Source of the DNA: Phytoactinopolyspora mesophila
Lineage (GTDB): Bacteria > Actinomycetota > Actinomycetes > Jiangellales > Jiangellaceae
Direction: 5' to 3'
DNA length: 64,000 nt
Assembly: GCF_010122465.1 (NCBI RefSeq)
Contig: NZ_WLZY01000001.1
Span: forward strand, 1,025,010 to 1,089,009
The first letter of the stretch is position 1. The number at the start of each line of letters is the position of its first letter. Position numbers and translations under genes: made by a program. A model generated the notes under the pieces. The model saw nothing but the letters and a program-made list of their open reading frames with translations. It made no database searches and was not told the DNA's origin. Positions 24,229-38,460 of this stretch are shown here, one piece after another.

Positions 24229-25424
24229 CAGCTGACGGCCGCCTTGAGTGCGTCCACCCGGTCGGTGCGTTCCCAGGTGAACTCTGGCAGTTCACGGCCG
24301 AAATGCCCGTACGCCGCGGTCTGCTGGTAGATGGGCCGCAGCAGGTCCAGGTCGCGGATGATCGCGGCGGGACGCAAGTCGAAGACGTCGCGGACCGCCT
24401 GCTCGATCCGTGACTCCGGTACCACAGCGGTGCCGAAGCACTCGACGAACAAGCCCACGGGCTCCGCCTTGCCGATCGCGTACGCGACCTGAATCTCGCA
24501 GCGCCTGGCCAGACCGGCCGCCACCACGTTCTTCGCCACCCAGCGCATGGCATATGCGGCAGAGCGGTCGACCTTCGAGGGATCCTTGCCGCTGAAGGCG
24601 CCACCGCCATGCCGGGCCATGCCGCCGTAGGTGTCGATGATGATCTTCCGTCCGGTGAGCCCGGCGTCGCCCATCGGGCCTCCGATCTCGAACCGGCCGG
24701 TGGGGTTGACCAGCAGCCGATGACCATCCGACGGCACGGAGAACTGTTCGAGCACCGGTTTGACGACATGCTCCAGCAGGTCCGGTGTCAGGAGTGTGTC
24801 AAGGTCGACATGGGGAGCGTGCTGCGTGGACAAGACAATGGTCTCGACGCGCAGCGGCCGGTCACCTTCGTACTCGATGGTGACTTGTGTTTTCCCATCC
24901 GGGCGCAGATACGGCAGCGCACCGCTCTTGCGGACCGAGGCCAGACGGTTGGCCAGGCGATGAGCCATGCTGATGGGCAACGGCATCAGCTCGGGAGTTT
25001 CGTCGCTGGCGTAGCCGAACATCAGCCCTTGGTCGCCCGCGCCCTGCCGGTCCAGGGGGTCCTCGTCGCCCTCGACCCGGCTTTCGTAGGCGACGTCCAC
25101 GCCCTGCGCGATATCGGGTGACTGAGATCCCAGAGCGACGTTGACGCCGCATGATGCGCCGTCGAAACCCTTCGCCGACGAGTCGTAACCGATACCCAGC
25201 ACGGTCTGACGCACGATGTCCGGGATATCCACATACGTTGCCGTAGTGACCTCACCCGCGACGTGGACCTGGCCAGTGGTCACCATGGTCTCCACCGCGA
25301 CCCGGCTGGCGCGATCATGCATGAGCATGGCATCGAGCACGGCATCGCTGATCTGATCACAGATCTTGTCCGGATGCCCTTCCGTCACGGACTCCGATGT
25401 GAACAGTCTCGCGGTCATGTGCAC
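24228..25424 (-). CDS. metK: S-adenosylmethionine synthetase
   Basis: MetK makes SAM from methionine and ATP. The 398-residue length is standard. Motifs seen are [20 protein letters not shown] at the N-terminus, [12 protein letters not shown], and the glycine-rich loop [19 protein letters not shown]. It lies 23 nt after coaBC on the same strand, so it is co-transcribed, and the gap is too short for a SAM riboswitch. SAM made here would supply the window's radical SAM enzymes MoaA and KamA, among others. Confidence 0.98.
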   Translation of the reverse strand: MHMTARLFTSESVTEGHPDKICDQISDAVLDAMLMHDRASRVAVETMVTTGQVHVAGEVTTATYVDIPDIVRQTVLGIGYDSSAKGFDGASCGVNVALGSQSPDIAQGVDVAYESRVEGDEDPLDRQGAGDQGLMFGYASDETPELMPLPISMAHRLANRLASVRKSGALPYLRPDGKTQVTIEYEGDRPLRVETIVLSTQHAPHVDLDTLLTPDLLEHVVKPVLEQFSVPSDGHRLLVNPTGRFEIGGPMGDAGLTGRKIIIDTYGGMARHGGGAFSGKDPSKVDRSAAYAMRWVAKNVVAAGLARRCEIQVAYAIGKAEPVGLFVECFGTAVVPESRIEQAVRDVFDLRPAAIIRDLDLLRPIYQQTAAYGHFGRELPEFTWERTDRVDALKAAVS

Positions 25425-25447
25425 CCTCCCGTGTCGTCACGCCGATA

Positions 25448-26716
25448 CTACGGCTTGAGACGGGCCGCGATGTGGTCGAGGACGACGTGGGCAAGGGCCG
25501 ATTTCGGCCCGAACGGGACCTCGGTCGACGTGCCGTCCCGGCCAAGGATGAACGCTTGGTTCTGATCGGACTCGAAGCCGCGGTCGAGGCCGACCTCGTT
25601 GACCACGAGTAGGTCGCAGCCTTTGGACTCCAGTTTCGCCCGGCCGTAGTCGAGGACCGCACCGCCGGCATCTCCGGTCTCGGCGGCGAATCCCACGATG
25701 ATCTGCTCGGGCCGTGAGCGCCGGCGGGTCAGTTCGGCGAGGATGTCATCGGTTCGCTCGAGTTCGATGACCGGGGCGTCATCGGTTCCCGCGGTCTTCT
25801 TGATCTTGGCGTCGCTGACGGCCCGCGGCCGGAAATCCGCGACGGCCGCTGCCGCCACGACGGCGTCGGCGTCCGCGGACATCTTGAGGGTGGCCTCACG
25901 AAGTTCAGCCGCCGTACCGACCCTCACGATCTCGGCACCGGCGACGTCGTCGAGAACGACGTTGGCAGACAGCAAGGTCACCCGGGCGCCACGGGTGACC
26001 GCGGCTTGTGCCAGGGCGTACCCCTGGCGTCCGGAGGAACGGTTGCCGATGAAACGCACCGGGTCGATGGGTTCACGCGTGCCGCCAGCCGACACCACGA
26101 CGTGCCGTCCGGAAAGGTCAGGTTGGCCGGTGCCGCGCTGCAGGACGTCAAGTGCTGCCGCGGCGATAGCACCGGGCTCTGGGAGACGGCCCTTGCCGGA
26201 ATCAGCACCGGTCAGACGCCCGGCAGCCGGTTCGAGCACGACGGCGCCACGCGAGCGCAAGGTCGCGACGTTGGCCGTCGTGGCCGGGTTCTCCCACATC
26301 TCGGTGTGCATGGCCGGCGCGTACATCACCGGGCAACGTGCGGTCAGCAACGTAGATGTCAGCAAATCGTCGGCTCGGCCGGTGGCTGCACGAGCCATGA
26401 GATCAGCTGTGGCCGGCACGACGAGCACCAGGTCAGCGGTTTGACCCAGGGCAACATGTGGCACCTCGTGGACGTCGTCGAAGACGTCCGCCGTCGCCGG
26501 CTGACCGGATAGCGCGGCCCACGTCGCCGCGCCGACGAATTTGAGCGCGGACTCGGTGGGAATGACGCGGACGTCATGGCCATTCTCAGTCAGCCGGCGC
26601 AGCACGTCACATGCCTTGTACGCCGCGATACCGCCGCTGACGCCTAGGAGCACCCGGTAACGGGTGCGGCCTGATTCGGTCCGGGGATCCGGCCGATCTC
26701 CGGCCGCAGGCTTCAT
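25448..26716 (-). CDS. coaBC: Bifunctional CoaBC (4'-phosphopantothenoylcysteine synthetase/decarboxylase)
   Basis: The 422-residue protein has an N-terminal flavin-dependent CoaC decarboxylase domain ([31 protein letters not shown]) up to about residue 190. The C-terminal CoaB synthetase domain starts at [23 protein letters not shown] and contains AAAVADFRP. It performs two consecutive steps of coenzyme A synthesis. The start overlaps the rpoZ stop by 4 nt, and metK follows. Confidence 0.97.
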   Translation of the reverse strand: MKPAAGDRPDPRTESGRTRYRVLLGVSGGIAAYKACDVLRRLTENGHDVRVIPTESALKFVGAATWAALSGQPATADVFDDVHEVPHVALGQTADLVLVVPATADLMARAATGRADDLLTSTLLTARCPVMYAPAMHTEMWENPATTANVATLRSRGAVVLEPAAGRLTGADSGKGRLPEPGAIAAAALDVLQRGTGQPDLSGRHVVVSAGGTREPIDPVRFIGNRSSGRQGYALAQAAVTRGARVTLLSANVVLDDVAGAEIVRVGTAAELREATLKMSADADAVVAAAAVADFRPRAVSDAKIKKTAGTDDAPVIELERTDDILAELTRRRSRPEQIIVGFAAETGDAGGAVLDYGRAKLESKGCDLLVVNEVGLDRGFESDQNQAFILGRDGTSTEVPFGPKSALAHVVLDHIAARLKP

Positions 26717-27081
26717 TCCTGCTCAGGCTCAGCGGTGGCGGCGAAGTCGGCCGCCGTCACGCCCGACGCGGGGAGGTCCGTCGCGCCAGCGGATGCCGGC
26801 GTCTCGGATACCAACTCGGCCGGGTCGACTTCTTCGGCGGTCAGCAGGCCGGCGTCGATCTCGCGCAGCGCGATCGACAGTGGCTTCTCCTGTACACGGG
26901 TCTCGACGAGCGGGCCGACGTACTCAAGCAGGCCTTCGCCGAGCTGCGAGTAGTAGGCGTTGATCTGGCGAGCCCGCTTGGCAGCGTAGATGACCAGGCC
27001 GTACTTCGAATCGGTCTTGGACAGGAGGTCGTCGATGGGCGGGTTGGTGATGCCCTCCGAGACGCCTTTGGTTCCAGACAC
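26713..27081 (-). CDS. rpoZ: RNA polymerase omega subunit
   Basis: The 122-residue protein has the omega core ([27 protein letters not shown]) and an actinobacterial C-terminal extension rich in Ala/Glu/Pro. GTG at 27081 has the SD GGAGG 7 nt upstream, which lies inside the end of gmk; the gmk stop is 1 nt away. Omega stabilises beta-prime in the RNA polymerase assembly. Confidence 0.96.
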   Translation of the reverse strand: MSGTKGVSEGITNPPIDDLLSKTDSKYGLVIYAAKRARQINAYYSQLGEGLLEYVGPLVETRVQEKPLSIALREIDAGLLTAEEVDPAELVSETPASAGATDLPASGVTAADFAATAEPEQE

Positions 27082-27082
27082 G

Positions 27083-27742
27083 CTAATGCCTCCGGGCAGG
27101 ACTAGGGGATGAACCCATTAATGCTACCAAGTCTTGGCAGACTGTGCCGATATCGGTGTTGACGAGGGTGGTGTCGAACTCGGATTCGGCCGCGAGCTCT
27201 TCCCGGGCGGTAGCCAACCGGCGCTCACGCTCTTCTTCGGTTTCGGTTCCCCGGCCCACCAAGCGACGGACTAACTCGTCCCAGCTCGGCGGGGCCAGGA
27301 AGACGAAGAACGCTTCCGGCATACTTTCTCGAACCTGGCGGGCGCCCTGCAGGTCAACCTCGATCAACACGGGTTTCCCGGCGTCGAGTGCTTCTTCTAC
27401 CGCCGCCCGAGGCGTGCCGTACTTCGCCTTCTGGTGGACCACTGCCCATTCGAGAAACTCACCTCGCCGGATCTTCTCGTCGAACGTGGAGTCGTCGACG
27501 AAGAAGTACGGCGAACCGTCGACCTCACCTGCCCGGATGGACCGGGTTGTGACACTCGGAGCTATGGCCAGTTCGGGATGCTCGGCACGCAGCCGACGCA
27601 TGACCGTGGTCTTGCCCACCGCCGTCGGCCCCGACAGCACCAACACTCTTCGGGAACTCCCCGGGGCCTCGTCACTCGCGCCTGAACCTCCGCTTGGGTC
27701 GCGGGACTCCGCATCCCGACGGACAACGTCGTTTTCAGTCAC
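27083..27742 (-). CDS. gmk: Guanylate kinase
   Basis: The enzyme phosphorylates GMP to GDP. The P-loop reads [11 protein letters not shown], and the GMP-binding region reads [22 protein letters not shown] chose GTG at 27742 (GGGAG 7 nt upstream), giving 219 residues. The frame is open further upstream, but those residues are not family-like. The N-terminal 30 residues or so before the P-loop are Asp/Ser/Gly-rich and probably disordered. It is in the mihF-gmk-rpoZ-coaBC order typical of actinobacteria. Confidence 0.95.
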   Translation of the reverse strand: MTENDVVRRDAESRDPSGGSGASDEAPGSSRRVLVLSGPTAVGKTTVMRRLRAEHPELAIAPSVTTRSIRAGEVDGSPYFFVDDSTFDEKIRRGEFLEWAVVHQKAKYGTPRAAVEEALDAGKPVLIEVDLQGARQVRESMPEAFFVFLAPPSWDELVRRLVGRGTETEEERERRLATAREELAAESEFDTTLVNTDIGTVCQDLVALMGSSPSPARRH

Positions 27743-27859
27743 CACACATCTCCCGTGCGATTCCTGTCTCCGTCTGGCCATTCCGGATGCGGATGCCCCG
27801 CACGCTGACCCAGCTCGGGTATAGGCACGAACTCTTAGGCGGTTGCGGCAAGCCCAGGC

Positions 27860-28174
27860 TCAACCGCTGAAGCGCTCGTTGAGTGCGGCGATCTGGTTGG
27901 CACCGAGGCCACGGACGCGACGTGTCTCAGCGATGCCGATCTCTTCCATGATCTGACGAGCGCGGACCTTGCCGACGCCGGGCAGCGACTCGAGCAAGGC
28001 CGAGACCTTCATCTTGCCGATGACCTCGTTGGACTCGCCTTCTTTCAGAATGTCGCTGAGCTTGGCGCCAGCGTTCTTGAGCCGGTTCTTGACTTCGGCC
28101 CTCTCCCGGCGGGCCTCAGCGGCCTTCTCAAGAGCGGCCGCGCGCTGTTCAGGAGTCAAGTTTGGGAGCGCCAC
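27860..28174 (-). CDS. mihF: Actinobacterial integration host factor (mIHF/sIHF)
   Basis: The 104-residue basic protein reads VALPNLTPEQRAAALEKA at the start. A long helix (about 10-35) is followed by a helix-two-turn-helix region containing LLESLPGVGKVRARQIMEEI. This matches the nucleoid-associated mIHF/sIHF family that bends DNA and stimulates integrase in mycobacteria. GTG at 28174 gives the family's usual N-terminus. It sits between pyrF and gmk exactly as in Streptomyces and Mycobacterium. Confidence 0.96.
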   Translation of the reverse strand: MALPNLTPEQRAAALEKAAEARRERAEVKNRLKNAGAKLSDILKEGESNEVIGKMKVSALLESLPGVGKVRARQIMEEIGIAETRRVRGLGANQIAALNERFSG

Positions 28175-28223
28175 GAGCGGGTCACCTCTGTTGTGTCGGA
28201 TCGGATAACGGACGAACAACTGG

Positions 28224-28253
28224 AACCTAGCGGCTGAACCACCAGGTCAGCAA
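28224..28253 (-). promoter_or_regulatory. Candidate promoter for mihF-gmk-rpoZ
   Basis: On the minus strand, TTGCTG (28248-28253) and TAGGTT (28224-28229) are spaced by 18 nt in the 175-nt gap between pyrF and mihF, about 50 nt before the mihF start. It is compatible with a housekeeping sigma factor promoter. Confidence 0.35.
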
Positions 28254-28349
28254 CGTGATCCACCGTACCCGCCTGCAAAAATTCTGCACGCACCGACACC
28301 CCGTTTCGCCTCACGTGTCGCGTCAAGGCCTGCGCCGCGATCTGAAAAA

Positions 28350-29180
28350 CTAGATCGATAACTTGCTGACCTCGTCATTTATTGACCTCGCAGCCTTTTG
28401 CAGGTCAGCCGGATCCGGTCCGGCTCCTAGGATTGAACGCGACACGGACGGCAGAACCAGCGGTATCGCCGGTCCGAACACCTCGGCCAGATCGCCCACT
28501 GAGGCCCCCTGAGCGCCCACACCGGGCGCCAGCAGCGGCCCGTTGATCCGCAGATCCACGCCTTCGGCGTCGAGTGTCGCACCGAATACACATCCGATGC
28601 TGCCCATCGGCGCCGCCCCGGCGTTCGCCGCCCGCACATGATCGAGAACAGTGTCGGCGACACTCCGCCCATCCGGCCCGTGAGCGTTCTGCACCTCGCT
28701 GCCTTCCGGGTTCGACGTCCGGGCGAGGACAAATACCCCGTTTCCATGTGCCAGGGCAGTGTCGATCAGCGGCCGCAACGACTCGAATCCTAGGTAGGGC
28801 GACGCCGTGACAGCGTCCGAACACAGTGGAGACGACGGATTCAGGTACGCGTCGGCATAGGCCTGCACGGTAGAGCCGATATCGCCCCGCTTCGCATCCA
28901 TGAGCACCAGCGCTCCGGCGGAACGGGCCTCGGCGATGACCCGCTCCAACACCGCGATTCCCCGGGATCCGTGCCGCTCGAAGAACGCCGACTGTGGCTT
29001 CAGCACCGCGACTTCGCCGGCCAGCGCCTCCACGACGGTCCGGCTGAATCGCTCCACCCCGGAGGCGTCGTCGGGCAGGCCCCACTGCTGGAGCAGACTC
29101 GCGTGTGGGTCGATGCCGACGCACAGAGCCCCACGCTCCCGCATCGCGCCGTGCAACCGCTCCCCAAACGTGCTCACCAT
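28350..29180 (-). CDS. pyrF: Orotidine 5'-phosphate decarboxylase
   Basis: PyrF catalyses the last step of UMP synthesis. The 276-residue protein is of the longer actinobacterial type (MVSTFGERLHGAM, LCVGIDPHASLLQQWG). The catalytic segment reads LMDAKRGDIGSTVQAYADAYL. The ATG at 29180 falls inside an 18-nt sequence repeated at 29293-29310, so the upstream frame is repeat DNA and not coding. It is separated from pyrD by the repeat cluster 29181-29508. Confidence 0.95.
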   Translation of the reverse strand: MVSTFGERLHGAMRERGALCVGIDPHASLLQQWGLPDDASGVERFSRTVVEALAGEVAVLKPQSAFFERHGSRGIAVLERVIAEARSAGALVLMDAKRGDIGSTVQAYADAYLNPSSPLCSDAVTASPYLGFESLRPLIDTALAHGNGVFVLARTSNPEGSEVQNAHGPDGRSVADTVLDHVRAANAGAAPMGSIGCVFGATLDAEGVDLRINGPLLAPGVGAQGASVGDLAEVFGPAIPLVLPSVSRSILGAGPDPADLQKAARSINDEVSKLSI

Positions 29181-29310
29181 GCTCGAACCACCTCTCCAAC
29201 CTGCTCTGTTGTGAAGTCTCCCCAGACCAACCGGCACGTAAAGGCGGAGGGAAAGAGACGCCGTTCAAGGTTCGGTCGGGCATCGGCATCACCACCATGC
29301 TCGAACCACC
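29175..29310. repeat. 18-nt repeat spanning the pyrF start codon
   Basis: CACCATGCTCGAACCACC occurs identically at 29175-29192, where it contains the pyrF ATG on the minus strand, and at 29293-29310. The pyrF translation start context has thus been duplicated, or was acquired with the repeat. Confidence 0.7.
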
Positions 29311-29428
29311 CCGTCCAGCCAGCACGCCGCCCATCCATGGGCACTAATGACGCGAAGTCTCCCCAGACCAACCGGCACCCAAAGGCGGTGGGAGGGAGAC
29401 GCCGTTCAAGGTTCGGTCGGGCATCGGC
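29213..29428. repeat. 75-bp direct repeat, two copies in the pyrD-pyrF gap
   Basis: Copy 1 is 29213-29287 and copy 2 is 29354-29428. Both begin GAAGTCTCCCCAGACCAACC and end GGTTCGGTCGGGCATCGGC; I count 70 of 75 positions identical. The 328-nt interval 29181-29508 contains these units, the inverted repeat at 29384-29481 and the 18-nt repeat, and no gene. Confidence 0.85.
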
Positions 29429-29481
29429 GAGCGAGGAACGAGCGAGTCCGCGGGCGGGAACGGCGTCTCCCTCCCACCGCC
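29384..29481. repeat. 24-bp perfect inverted repeat with 50-nt loop
   Basis: Arms 29384-29407 (GGCGGTGGGAGGGAGACGCC then GTTC) and 29458-29481 are perfect complements. The loop carries GCATCGGCGAGCGAGGAAC and CCGCGGGCGGG, which recur at 61751-61787. The element is built on the second 75-bp unit and lies 28 nt after the pyrD stop codon. Confidence 0.85.
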
Positions 29482-29508
29482 GGAAACCAACCCGACCACA
29501 GTGAGACA

Positions 29509-30596
29509 TCACACCGCCATAAGCCCGGCGAGTTCACGCTGAACCCTCACCGGCCATAGCGGTCCACCGTAGATGAAGCCGGTGTAGGCCTGGACGAGTG
29601 TCGCGCCGGCCTGGAGCCGCTCATAGACGTCTCGGGCCGTCTCGATGCCTCCGACCGAGATCAGTACCGGCCGCGGCTTGTCTGGCTCCTCGTCGAACCG
29701 GGTGGTCAGCAGGAGCAAGACTTCGAGTGCCCGTTTGCTCAGCACAGGGCCGGACAACCCGCCTGCGCCGGCGGCGTCGATCTCCTCGGCCGACGACGAG
29801 AGGCCGTCGCGTGACACGGTCGTGTTCGCGGCGACCACGCCGTCCAGACCGAGTTCCAGAGCAAGATCGGCCACGGCCACGACGTCGTCGTCGCTGAGAT
29901 CGGGGGCGATCTTCACGAGCAGCGGCACCCGGCGGGTGGTCACGGCGTCGGCTTGGCTCCGTACGGCCCGCAACAGCGGTCGTAGCCGCTCGACTGCCTG
30001 CATGTCCCGCAAACCCGGGGTGTTCGGCGAGCTGACGTTGACCACCAGGTAATCGGCGTAGGGGGCGAGCAGCCGGGTGCTGGCCTCGTAGTCGGCGATC
30101 GCCTCGCCTTCCGGCACCACCTTGGTCTTGCCGATGTTGACCCCGACGATCACCGGCAGCGAACGACGCCGGCGACGCCGCCTGGCCAGGCGGGCTGCCA
30201 CGGCGGCGGCGCCGTCGTTGTTGAAGCCCATCCGGTTGATGATCGCGCGGTCGCGCACCAGGCGGAACAGCCGCGGGCGGGGGTTGCCCGGTTGGGCTTG
30301 CCCCGTGACAGTGCCGACTTCGACGAAAGCGAAACCCATCGCCCCGAGCGCGTCGATGCCCACGGCGTTCTTGTCGAACCCGGCGGCGAGCCCGAGGCGG
30401 CCGGGAAAGTGCAGTCCGAAGACTTCGACGGCCTGTTCCCGCTGACTCGTGGCGAGCTGCCTGAACACCATCCGGCGCACGGCGGCCCGAGCACCAGGCA
30501 CACCCGCCGCCGTACGCATGCCGGTCATCGCCCAGTGATGGACGGTTTCGGCGTCTGTCCTGGACAGCACCGATTCGAACAGGCGCTGGTACAACG

Positions 30597-30600
<4 letters not shown>
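29509..30600 (-). CDS. pyrD: Dihydroorotate dehydrogenase (quinone), class 2
   Basis: The 363-residue length and the N-terminal helical membrane-association region ([22 protein letters not shown]) indicate the class 2, quinone-linked enzyme. Motifs seen are [42 protein letters not shown] and the active-site region [15 protein letters not shown] with the class 2 serine. GTG at 30600 overlaps the carB stop (GTGA). The enzyme transfers electrons from dihydroorotate to the respiratory quinone pool. Confidence 0.97.
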
Positions 30601-33913
<3,313 letters not shown>

Positions 33914-33914
<1 letters not shown>

Positions 33915-35041
33915 CAGGCATCCCCTTGCATCAAATCGACGAAACGGTCGAACAGGTAGGCCGCATCATGCGGTCCCGCAGCCGCCTCCGGGTGGTATTG
34001 AACCGAGAACGCTTTGAGGGCACCTGCGCTATCCCGGAGTTCGAGTCCTTCGACGACGTTGTCGTTCAGGCACACGTGGCTGACCGCGGCCCGGCCGAAC
34101 GGTGTGTCCGTGGCCCGCTCGAGCGGCGCGTCGACGGCGAATCCGTGGTTGTGCGCGGTGACTTCGACCTTGCCGGTGCCCCGATCCTGGACCGGCTGGT
34201 TGATGCCCCGGTGCCCGTACCCGAGTTTGTACGTGCCGAAGCCCAGCGCCCGCCCGAACACCTGGTTACCGAAGCAGATGCCGAAGAACGGCAGCTCGCG
34301 TTCCAGCGCGCCGCGCAGCACATCGCGCGGTCCGTCGGCCGTCGCGGGGTCGCCGGGGCCATTGGAGAGAAACAATCCGTCGGGGCGCACCGCCAGCACG
34401 TCGTCCAGCGAGGCCGTCGCCGGCAGCACGTGGACCTCGATACCGCGCTCGGCCATCCGGCGCGGCGTCATGGTTTTGATGCCCAGATCCAATGCGGCGA
34501 CGGTGAACCGGCGCTCACCGTCGGCCGGCACCACGTAAGGCTCATCGGTGGACACCGCCGCGGCAAGATCGGCCCCGGACATGGGCGGGCTGGCCAGCAC
34601 CCGTTCACGAAGCGCCGCGACGTCGGTCTCGGTGGTGGAGATCCCGACTCGCATGGCTCCGCGTTCACGCAGGTGGCGCGTGAGCGCACGAGTATCGATC
34701 CCGCTGATCCCGACCACGCCCTGGGCCGACAGTTCGTCCTCGAGGCTGCGCTGCGCACGCCAGGACGACGCCCGGCGGGCAGGATCCCGGACCACGTAAC
34801 CGGCCACCCAGATCCGCGTGGATTCAGGATCGTCGTCATTGACGCCGGTGTTGCCGATATGCGGCGCGGTTTGGACAACCACTTGCTGGTAGTAGGACGG
34901 ATCGGTCAGCGTCTCCTGGTAACCGGTCATGCCGGTTGAGAAGACCGCCTCGCCGAACGTCTCACCAGGCGCACCGTACGATTCGCCACGAAACGCCCGG
35001 CCGTCTTCGAGCACGAGCAGCGCGGAGGCGCGAGTCATCAT
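33914..35041 (-). CDS. carA: Carbamoyl-phosphate synthase small (glutaminase) subunit
   Basis: The 375-residue protein has the N-terminal CPSase small domain ([17 protein letters not shown]) and a class I glutamine amidotransferase domain. The nucleophile is in [14 protein letters not shown], and the His/Glu pair is in [13 protein letters not shown] chose ATG at 35041, preceded by GAGAAGG; ATG at 35038 is equally possible. A longer frame would overlap the upstream gene. Confidence 0.97.
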
Positions 35042-35076
35042 CAAATCCTTCTCTCTTCGTCCTGCTGCGGTACAGC

Positions 35077-35583
35077 TCATTCCGCAGCTCGATGCGCGCC
35101 CAGGGACGCCACGGCGGGTTGCAGCCGGGTGAGGTCACTCTGCTGATGCGGACGCAGAGCGGTGTCGAGCTCATATCCGCCGTGAACCCAGGTGATGATC
35201 AGGTACTCCGGCCGGCGGACCGCTTTACCCGCGGCCGCCCGGTCGATCCGCACGGCACGCAACGCCGCCGCCGGAATCGACAGAGCCGGCTCGGAGGAGC
35301 GCTCGATGGTCGCCCCAGCCTCGGTCACCGTGATGGAGGCGGCGCCTCGTCGGCCGAGTCCGTGGGCCACGACGCGGTCGAGCCAGTCTCCGGACGTCGT
35401 GGTGCCGAGGTACGTACCGGCGACCGGGCCGAAGACCGACTCGGCCGGCGGCAGCTCGCGGGGCGGCTCGGGCAGATCCCGATGCCGGGAGGCACGCCGC
35501 CGCCACCCGCGCCACATCAACAGGTACGAACCGACCAGCACCAGGGCAAGAATCAGCACGGCCAGTACGGTTCTCACAGCCAC
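35077..35583 (-). CDS. Conserved membrane protein of the pyr operon (Rv1382-like)
   Basis: The 168-residue protein has one N-terminal membrane helix (about residues 5-23), a basic stretch [12 protein letters not shown], then a soluble domain of about 110 residues ([32 protein letters not shown]). A protein of this size and topology sits between pyrC and carA in many actinobacteria (Rv1382 in Mycobacterium tuberculosis). Its function is unknown. It is 19 nt after pyrC and 35 nt before carA, so it is co-expressed with pyrimidine synthesis. Confidence 0.85.
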   Translation of the reverse strand: MAVRTVLAVLILALVLVGSYLLMWRGWRRRASRHRDLPEPPRELPPAESVFGPVAGTYLGTTTSGDWLDRVVAHGLGRRGAASITVTEAGATIERSSEPALSIPAAALRAVRIDRAAAGKAVRRPEYLIITWVHGGYELDTALRPHQQSDLTRLQPAVASLGAHRAAE

Positions 35584-35602
35584 CTCTCGTCTGTCTTGCC
35601 GG

Positions 35603-36910
35603 TCATGCCAGCGCCCCGTTCTCGACCGTTGGGCGGCCGCGCAAGAACGTCGCCACGACGCCCCCTGGAAGCTTCATGCCCTCGAATGGATTGTTGCGCG
35701 ACAGCGACGCGGACGCAGCCGAATCGATGGTGCGGGTGGCAGCCGGGTCGATGAGCACGACGTTCGCGGGCTCGCCGACGGCCAAGGGGCGGCCTTGAGC
35801 GGACGGACCCGTGTCGCAGCGACCAATACGCGCCGGCGCGAGCGACATCCGGTCGGCCACGCCGGCCCAGTCCAGCAGTCCGGTGTCGACCATGGTGTGC
35901 TGGACCACCGACAGAGCTGTTTCGAGGCCGAGCATGCCGAACGCCGCGGCGTCCCACTCACATTCTTTGTCTTCCACCGGATGCGGCGCGTGGTCGGTGG
36001 CCACGATGTCGATCGTGCCGTCGGCCAGCCCTTCGCGCACGGCGGCGACGTCGTCGGCCGAACGCAGCGGCGGATTCACTTTGTACCGGGCGTCGTAAGT
36101 GGCGACCAGTTCCTCGGTGAGCAACAGGTGGTGCGGCGTGACCTCGGCGGTGACCGGCAGCCCACGAGCCTTGGCCAGCCGGACGATCTCGACCGAACCT
36201 TTCGTGGACAGGTGGCAGATGTGCAGGCGCGAGCCGACGTGAGCCGCCAGCAGCACGTCCCGGGCGATGATCGATTCTTCGGCCACACATGGCCAGCCCC
36301 GGAGACCGAGCTGGCCGGAGAGCCGGCTCTCGTTCATCTGGGCGCCCTCGGTGAGCCGTGGCTCCTGGGCATGCTGGGCCACGACTCCGTCGAACGCCTT
36401 GACGTACTCCAGTGCCCGCCGCATCAGGACCGCGTCGGACACACAATGACCGTCGTCGGAGAAGACCCGGACCCCGGCGGCGGAGTCGGCCATGGCGCCG
36501 ATCTCGGCCATCCGCTCCCCCGCCAGGCCGACCGTGACCGCGCCGACCGGACGCACGTCGGCATGTCCGGCCTCGCGCCCGAGACGCCACACCTGCTCCA
36601 CCACACCGGCGGTGTCCGCCACGGGGTCGGTGTTGGCCATCGCGTGCACGGCGGTGAAGCCGCCCAACGCCGCCGCGCGGGTTCCTGAGCTCACGGTTTC
36701 GGCGTCTTCACGTCCGGGCTCGCGCAGATGGGTATGCAGGTCTACCAGCCCGGGCAGCGCGACGAGCCCGTCGGCATCGATGTTGCGCGCCCCCGGGCTC
36801 TGGACGCCGGGCCCCATCTCGGCGATGATCCCGTCACGCAGCAGCAGGTCCGTGGTGTCGCCACCCAGGATCCGCGCACCCTTGATCAGGACGGTCGGGT
36901 TCTTGCTCAT
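35603..36910 (-). CDS. pyrC: Dihydroorotase
   Basis: The 435-residue enzyme is a class I dihydroorotase. Metal motif [13 protein letters not shown] and later VATDHAPH are present, with His residues in [11 protein letters not shown]. It cyclises carbamoyl aspartate to dihydroorotate. The start overlaps the pyrB stop (ATGA, 36907-36910). Confidence 0.97.
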   Translation of the reverse strand: MSKNPTVLIKGARILGGDTTDLLLRDGIIAEMGPGVQSPGARNIDADGLVALPGLVDLHTHLREPGREDAETVSSGTRAAALGGFTAVHAMANTDPVADTAGVVEQVWRLGREAGHADVRPVGAVTVGLAGERMAEIGAMADSAAGVRVFSDDGHCVSDAVLMRRALEYVKAFDGVVAQHAQEPRLTEGAQMNESRLSGQLGLRGWPCVAEESIIARDVLLAAHVGSRLHICHLSTKGSVEIVRLAKARGLPVTAEVTPHHLLLTEELVATYDARYKVNPPLRSADDVAAVREGLADGTIDIVATDHAPHPVEDKECEWDAAAFGMLGLETALSVVQHTMVDTGLLDWAGVADRMSLAPARIGRCDTGPSAQGRPLAVGEPANVVLIDPAATRTIDSAASASLSRNNPFEGMKLPGGVVATFLRGRPTVENGALA

Positions 36911-37863
36911 GCGACAGCCTCCTGCGCGTCCGCGCTGTTCTCGTCCGCTCCGGCGAGCATCAGGTAGAGCACGGCCATCCGGACGTGCACGCCGTTGGAT
37001 ACTTGCTCGACGATCACCGATCGCGCGTCGTCCGCGACATCGGCGGTGATCTCCATGCCGCGGTTCATCGGCCCGGGGTGCATCACGATGGCCGAATCCG
37101 GCATCAGGCCGAAGCGCCGGGCGTCGAGCCCGTAGCGCCGGCTGTACTCACGGGCGGAAGGGAAGAAGGCGGCGTTCATCCGTTCCCTCTGCACGCGCAA
37201 CATCATCACGGCGTCGGCGTCCGGTAGCACCGAGTCGAGGTCGTACGACATCTCGCCCGGCCACTGCTCAACCCCGACCGGAAGCAGGGTGGGCGGAGCG
37301 ACCAGAATCACCTCGGCTCCGAGGGTCGCCAGCAGCGACACGTTGCTGCGTGCCACCCGGCTGTGCAGCACGTCACCGACGATGACGATCCGGCGCCCCT
37401 CGAGGTCGCCGATGTGACGGCGCATGGTGAAGGCATCGAGCAGCGCCTGAGTGGGATGTTCGTGAGTACCGTCGCCGGCGTTGAGCACATGCGCGTCGAT
37501 CCAGCCGGACGTGGCCAGCCGGTACGGTGCCCCGCTTGACGAATGCCGCACGACGACGCCGTCGGCCCCCATCGCGGCGAGTGTCAGAGCCGTGTCCTTG
37601 AGGCTTTCGCCCTTGGAGACGCTGGAGCCCTTGGCGGAGAAGTTGACGACGTCGGCAGACAGCCGTTTGGCGGCCAGCTCGAAGGACGTTCTGGTGCGGG
37701 TGGAATCTTCGAAGAAGAGGTTGACGACTGTGCGCCCGCGCAGCGCCGGCAACTTTTTCACCGACCGGCCGGATGTGAGCCGAGCCATTTCCTCCGCGGT
37801 GTCGAGGATGAGGTTGGCATCAGTGCGGGAGAGGTCCGCGGTGGACAGCAAGTGGCGGATCAT
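36907..37863 (-). CDS. pyrB: Aspartate carbamoyltransferase catalytic subunit
   Basis: The 318-residue protein has the carbamoyl-phosphate motif [39 protein letters not shown] and [11 protein letters not shown]. No pyrI regulatory subunit is nearby, as usual in actinobacteria. It overlaps pyrR by 4 nt (ATGA). Confidence 0.98.
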   Translation of the reverse strand: MIRHLLSTADLSRTDANLILDTAEEMARLTSGRSVKKLPALRGRTVVNLFFEDSTRTRTSFELAAKRLSADVVNFSAKGSSVSKGESLKDTALTLAAMGADGVVVRHSSSGAPYRLATSGWIDAHVLNAGDGTHEHPTQALLDAFTMRRHIGDLEGRRIVIVGDVLHSRVARSNVSLLATLGAEVILVAPPTLLPVGVEQWPGEMSYDLDSVLPDADAVMMLRVQRERMNAAFFPSAREYSRRYGLDARRFGLMPDSAIVMHPGPMNRGMEITADVADDARSVIVEQVSNGVHVRMAVLYLMLAGADENSADAQEAVA

Positions 37864-38450
37864 CGTGCCCCCTCGACCGTGACGGGATGGTCAGTGGCCC
37901 CTGGCGTCTCTCCCAGCAGGACGGCGTCGCGGCCGTCGACCTCGTCGAGGAGGACCTTCACGCTCTCGCGAGTGGACGTCGGGAGGTTCTTGCCGACGTG
38001 GTCGGCTCTGATGGGCAACTGCCGGTGCCCGCGATCGACGAGGACCGCCAGCCGGACCGCGTGCGGCCTGCCGATGTCGTCCAGCGCGGTCAATGCGGCC
38101 CGGATGGTGCGCCCGGAGTACAGGACGTCGTCGACGAGCACCACGACCTTGCCATCCACACCACCGGGTGGGATATCAGTGGGTTCCAAGGCGCGGGCGG
38201 GACGCAACCGGAGGTCGTCCCGGTACATGGTGACATCGAGCGCGCCGACCGGTACGTCGATGTTGTCGACGTCGGAGATGCGCGCCGCCAGCCTGCGACC
38301 GAGTGGGACGCCACGAGAAGGAATACCCAGCACCACCAGATCGGTCGCGCCCTTGTTGCGCTCCACGACCTCGTGGGCCATGCGGGACAGAGCCCGCGCG
38401 ATTTCGTCCTCACTGAGGACGGTCCGAAATTCGGACAAGTCTCTAGACAT
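37860..38450 (-). CDS. pyrR: PyrR pyrimidine operon RNA-binding regulator / uracil phosphoribosyltransferase
   Basis: The 196-residue protein has the PRTase fold. The PRPP loop reads [18 protein letters not shown], and [14 protein letters not shown] is near the N-terminus. PyrR binds pyr mRNA when UMP is high and lowers expression. As first gene of the operon it would autoregulate through the binding site directly upstream at 38461-38495. Confidence 0.97.
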   Translation of the reverse strand: MSRDLSEFRTVLSEDEIARALSRMAHEVVERNKGATDLVVLGIPSRGVPLGRRLAARISDVDNIDVPVGALDVTMYRDDLRLRPARALEPTDIPPGGVDGKVVVLVDDVLYSGRTIRAALTALDDIGRPHAVRLAVLVDRGHRQLPIRADHVGKNLPTSTRESVKVLLDEVDGRDAVLLGETPGATDHPVTVEGAR

Positions 38451-38460
38451 ACGGATATGG

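Noticed and set aside
25425-25447. SAM riboswitch upstream of metK
   Set aside because: Only 23 nt separate coaBC and metK, far too short, and metK appears to be transcribed from upstream genes.
29281-29340. Truncated second copy of pyrF
   Set aside because: Only the 18-nt start context is duplicated; the downstream codons do not continue as PyrF sequence, so it is repeat DNA and not a pseudogene.
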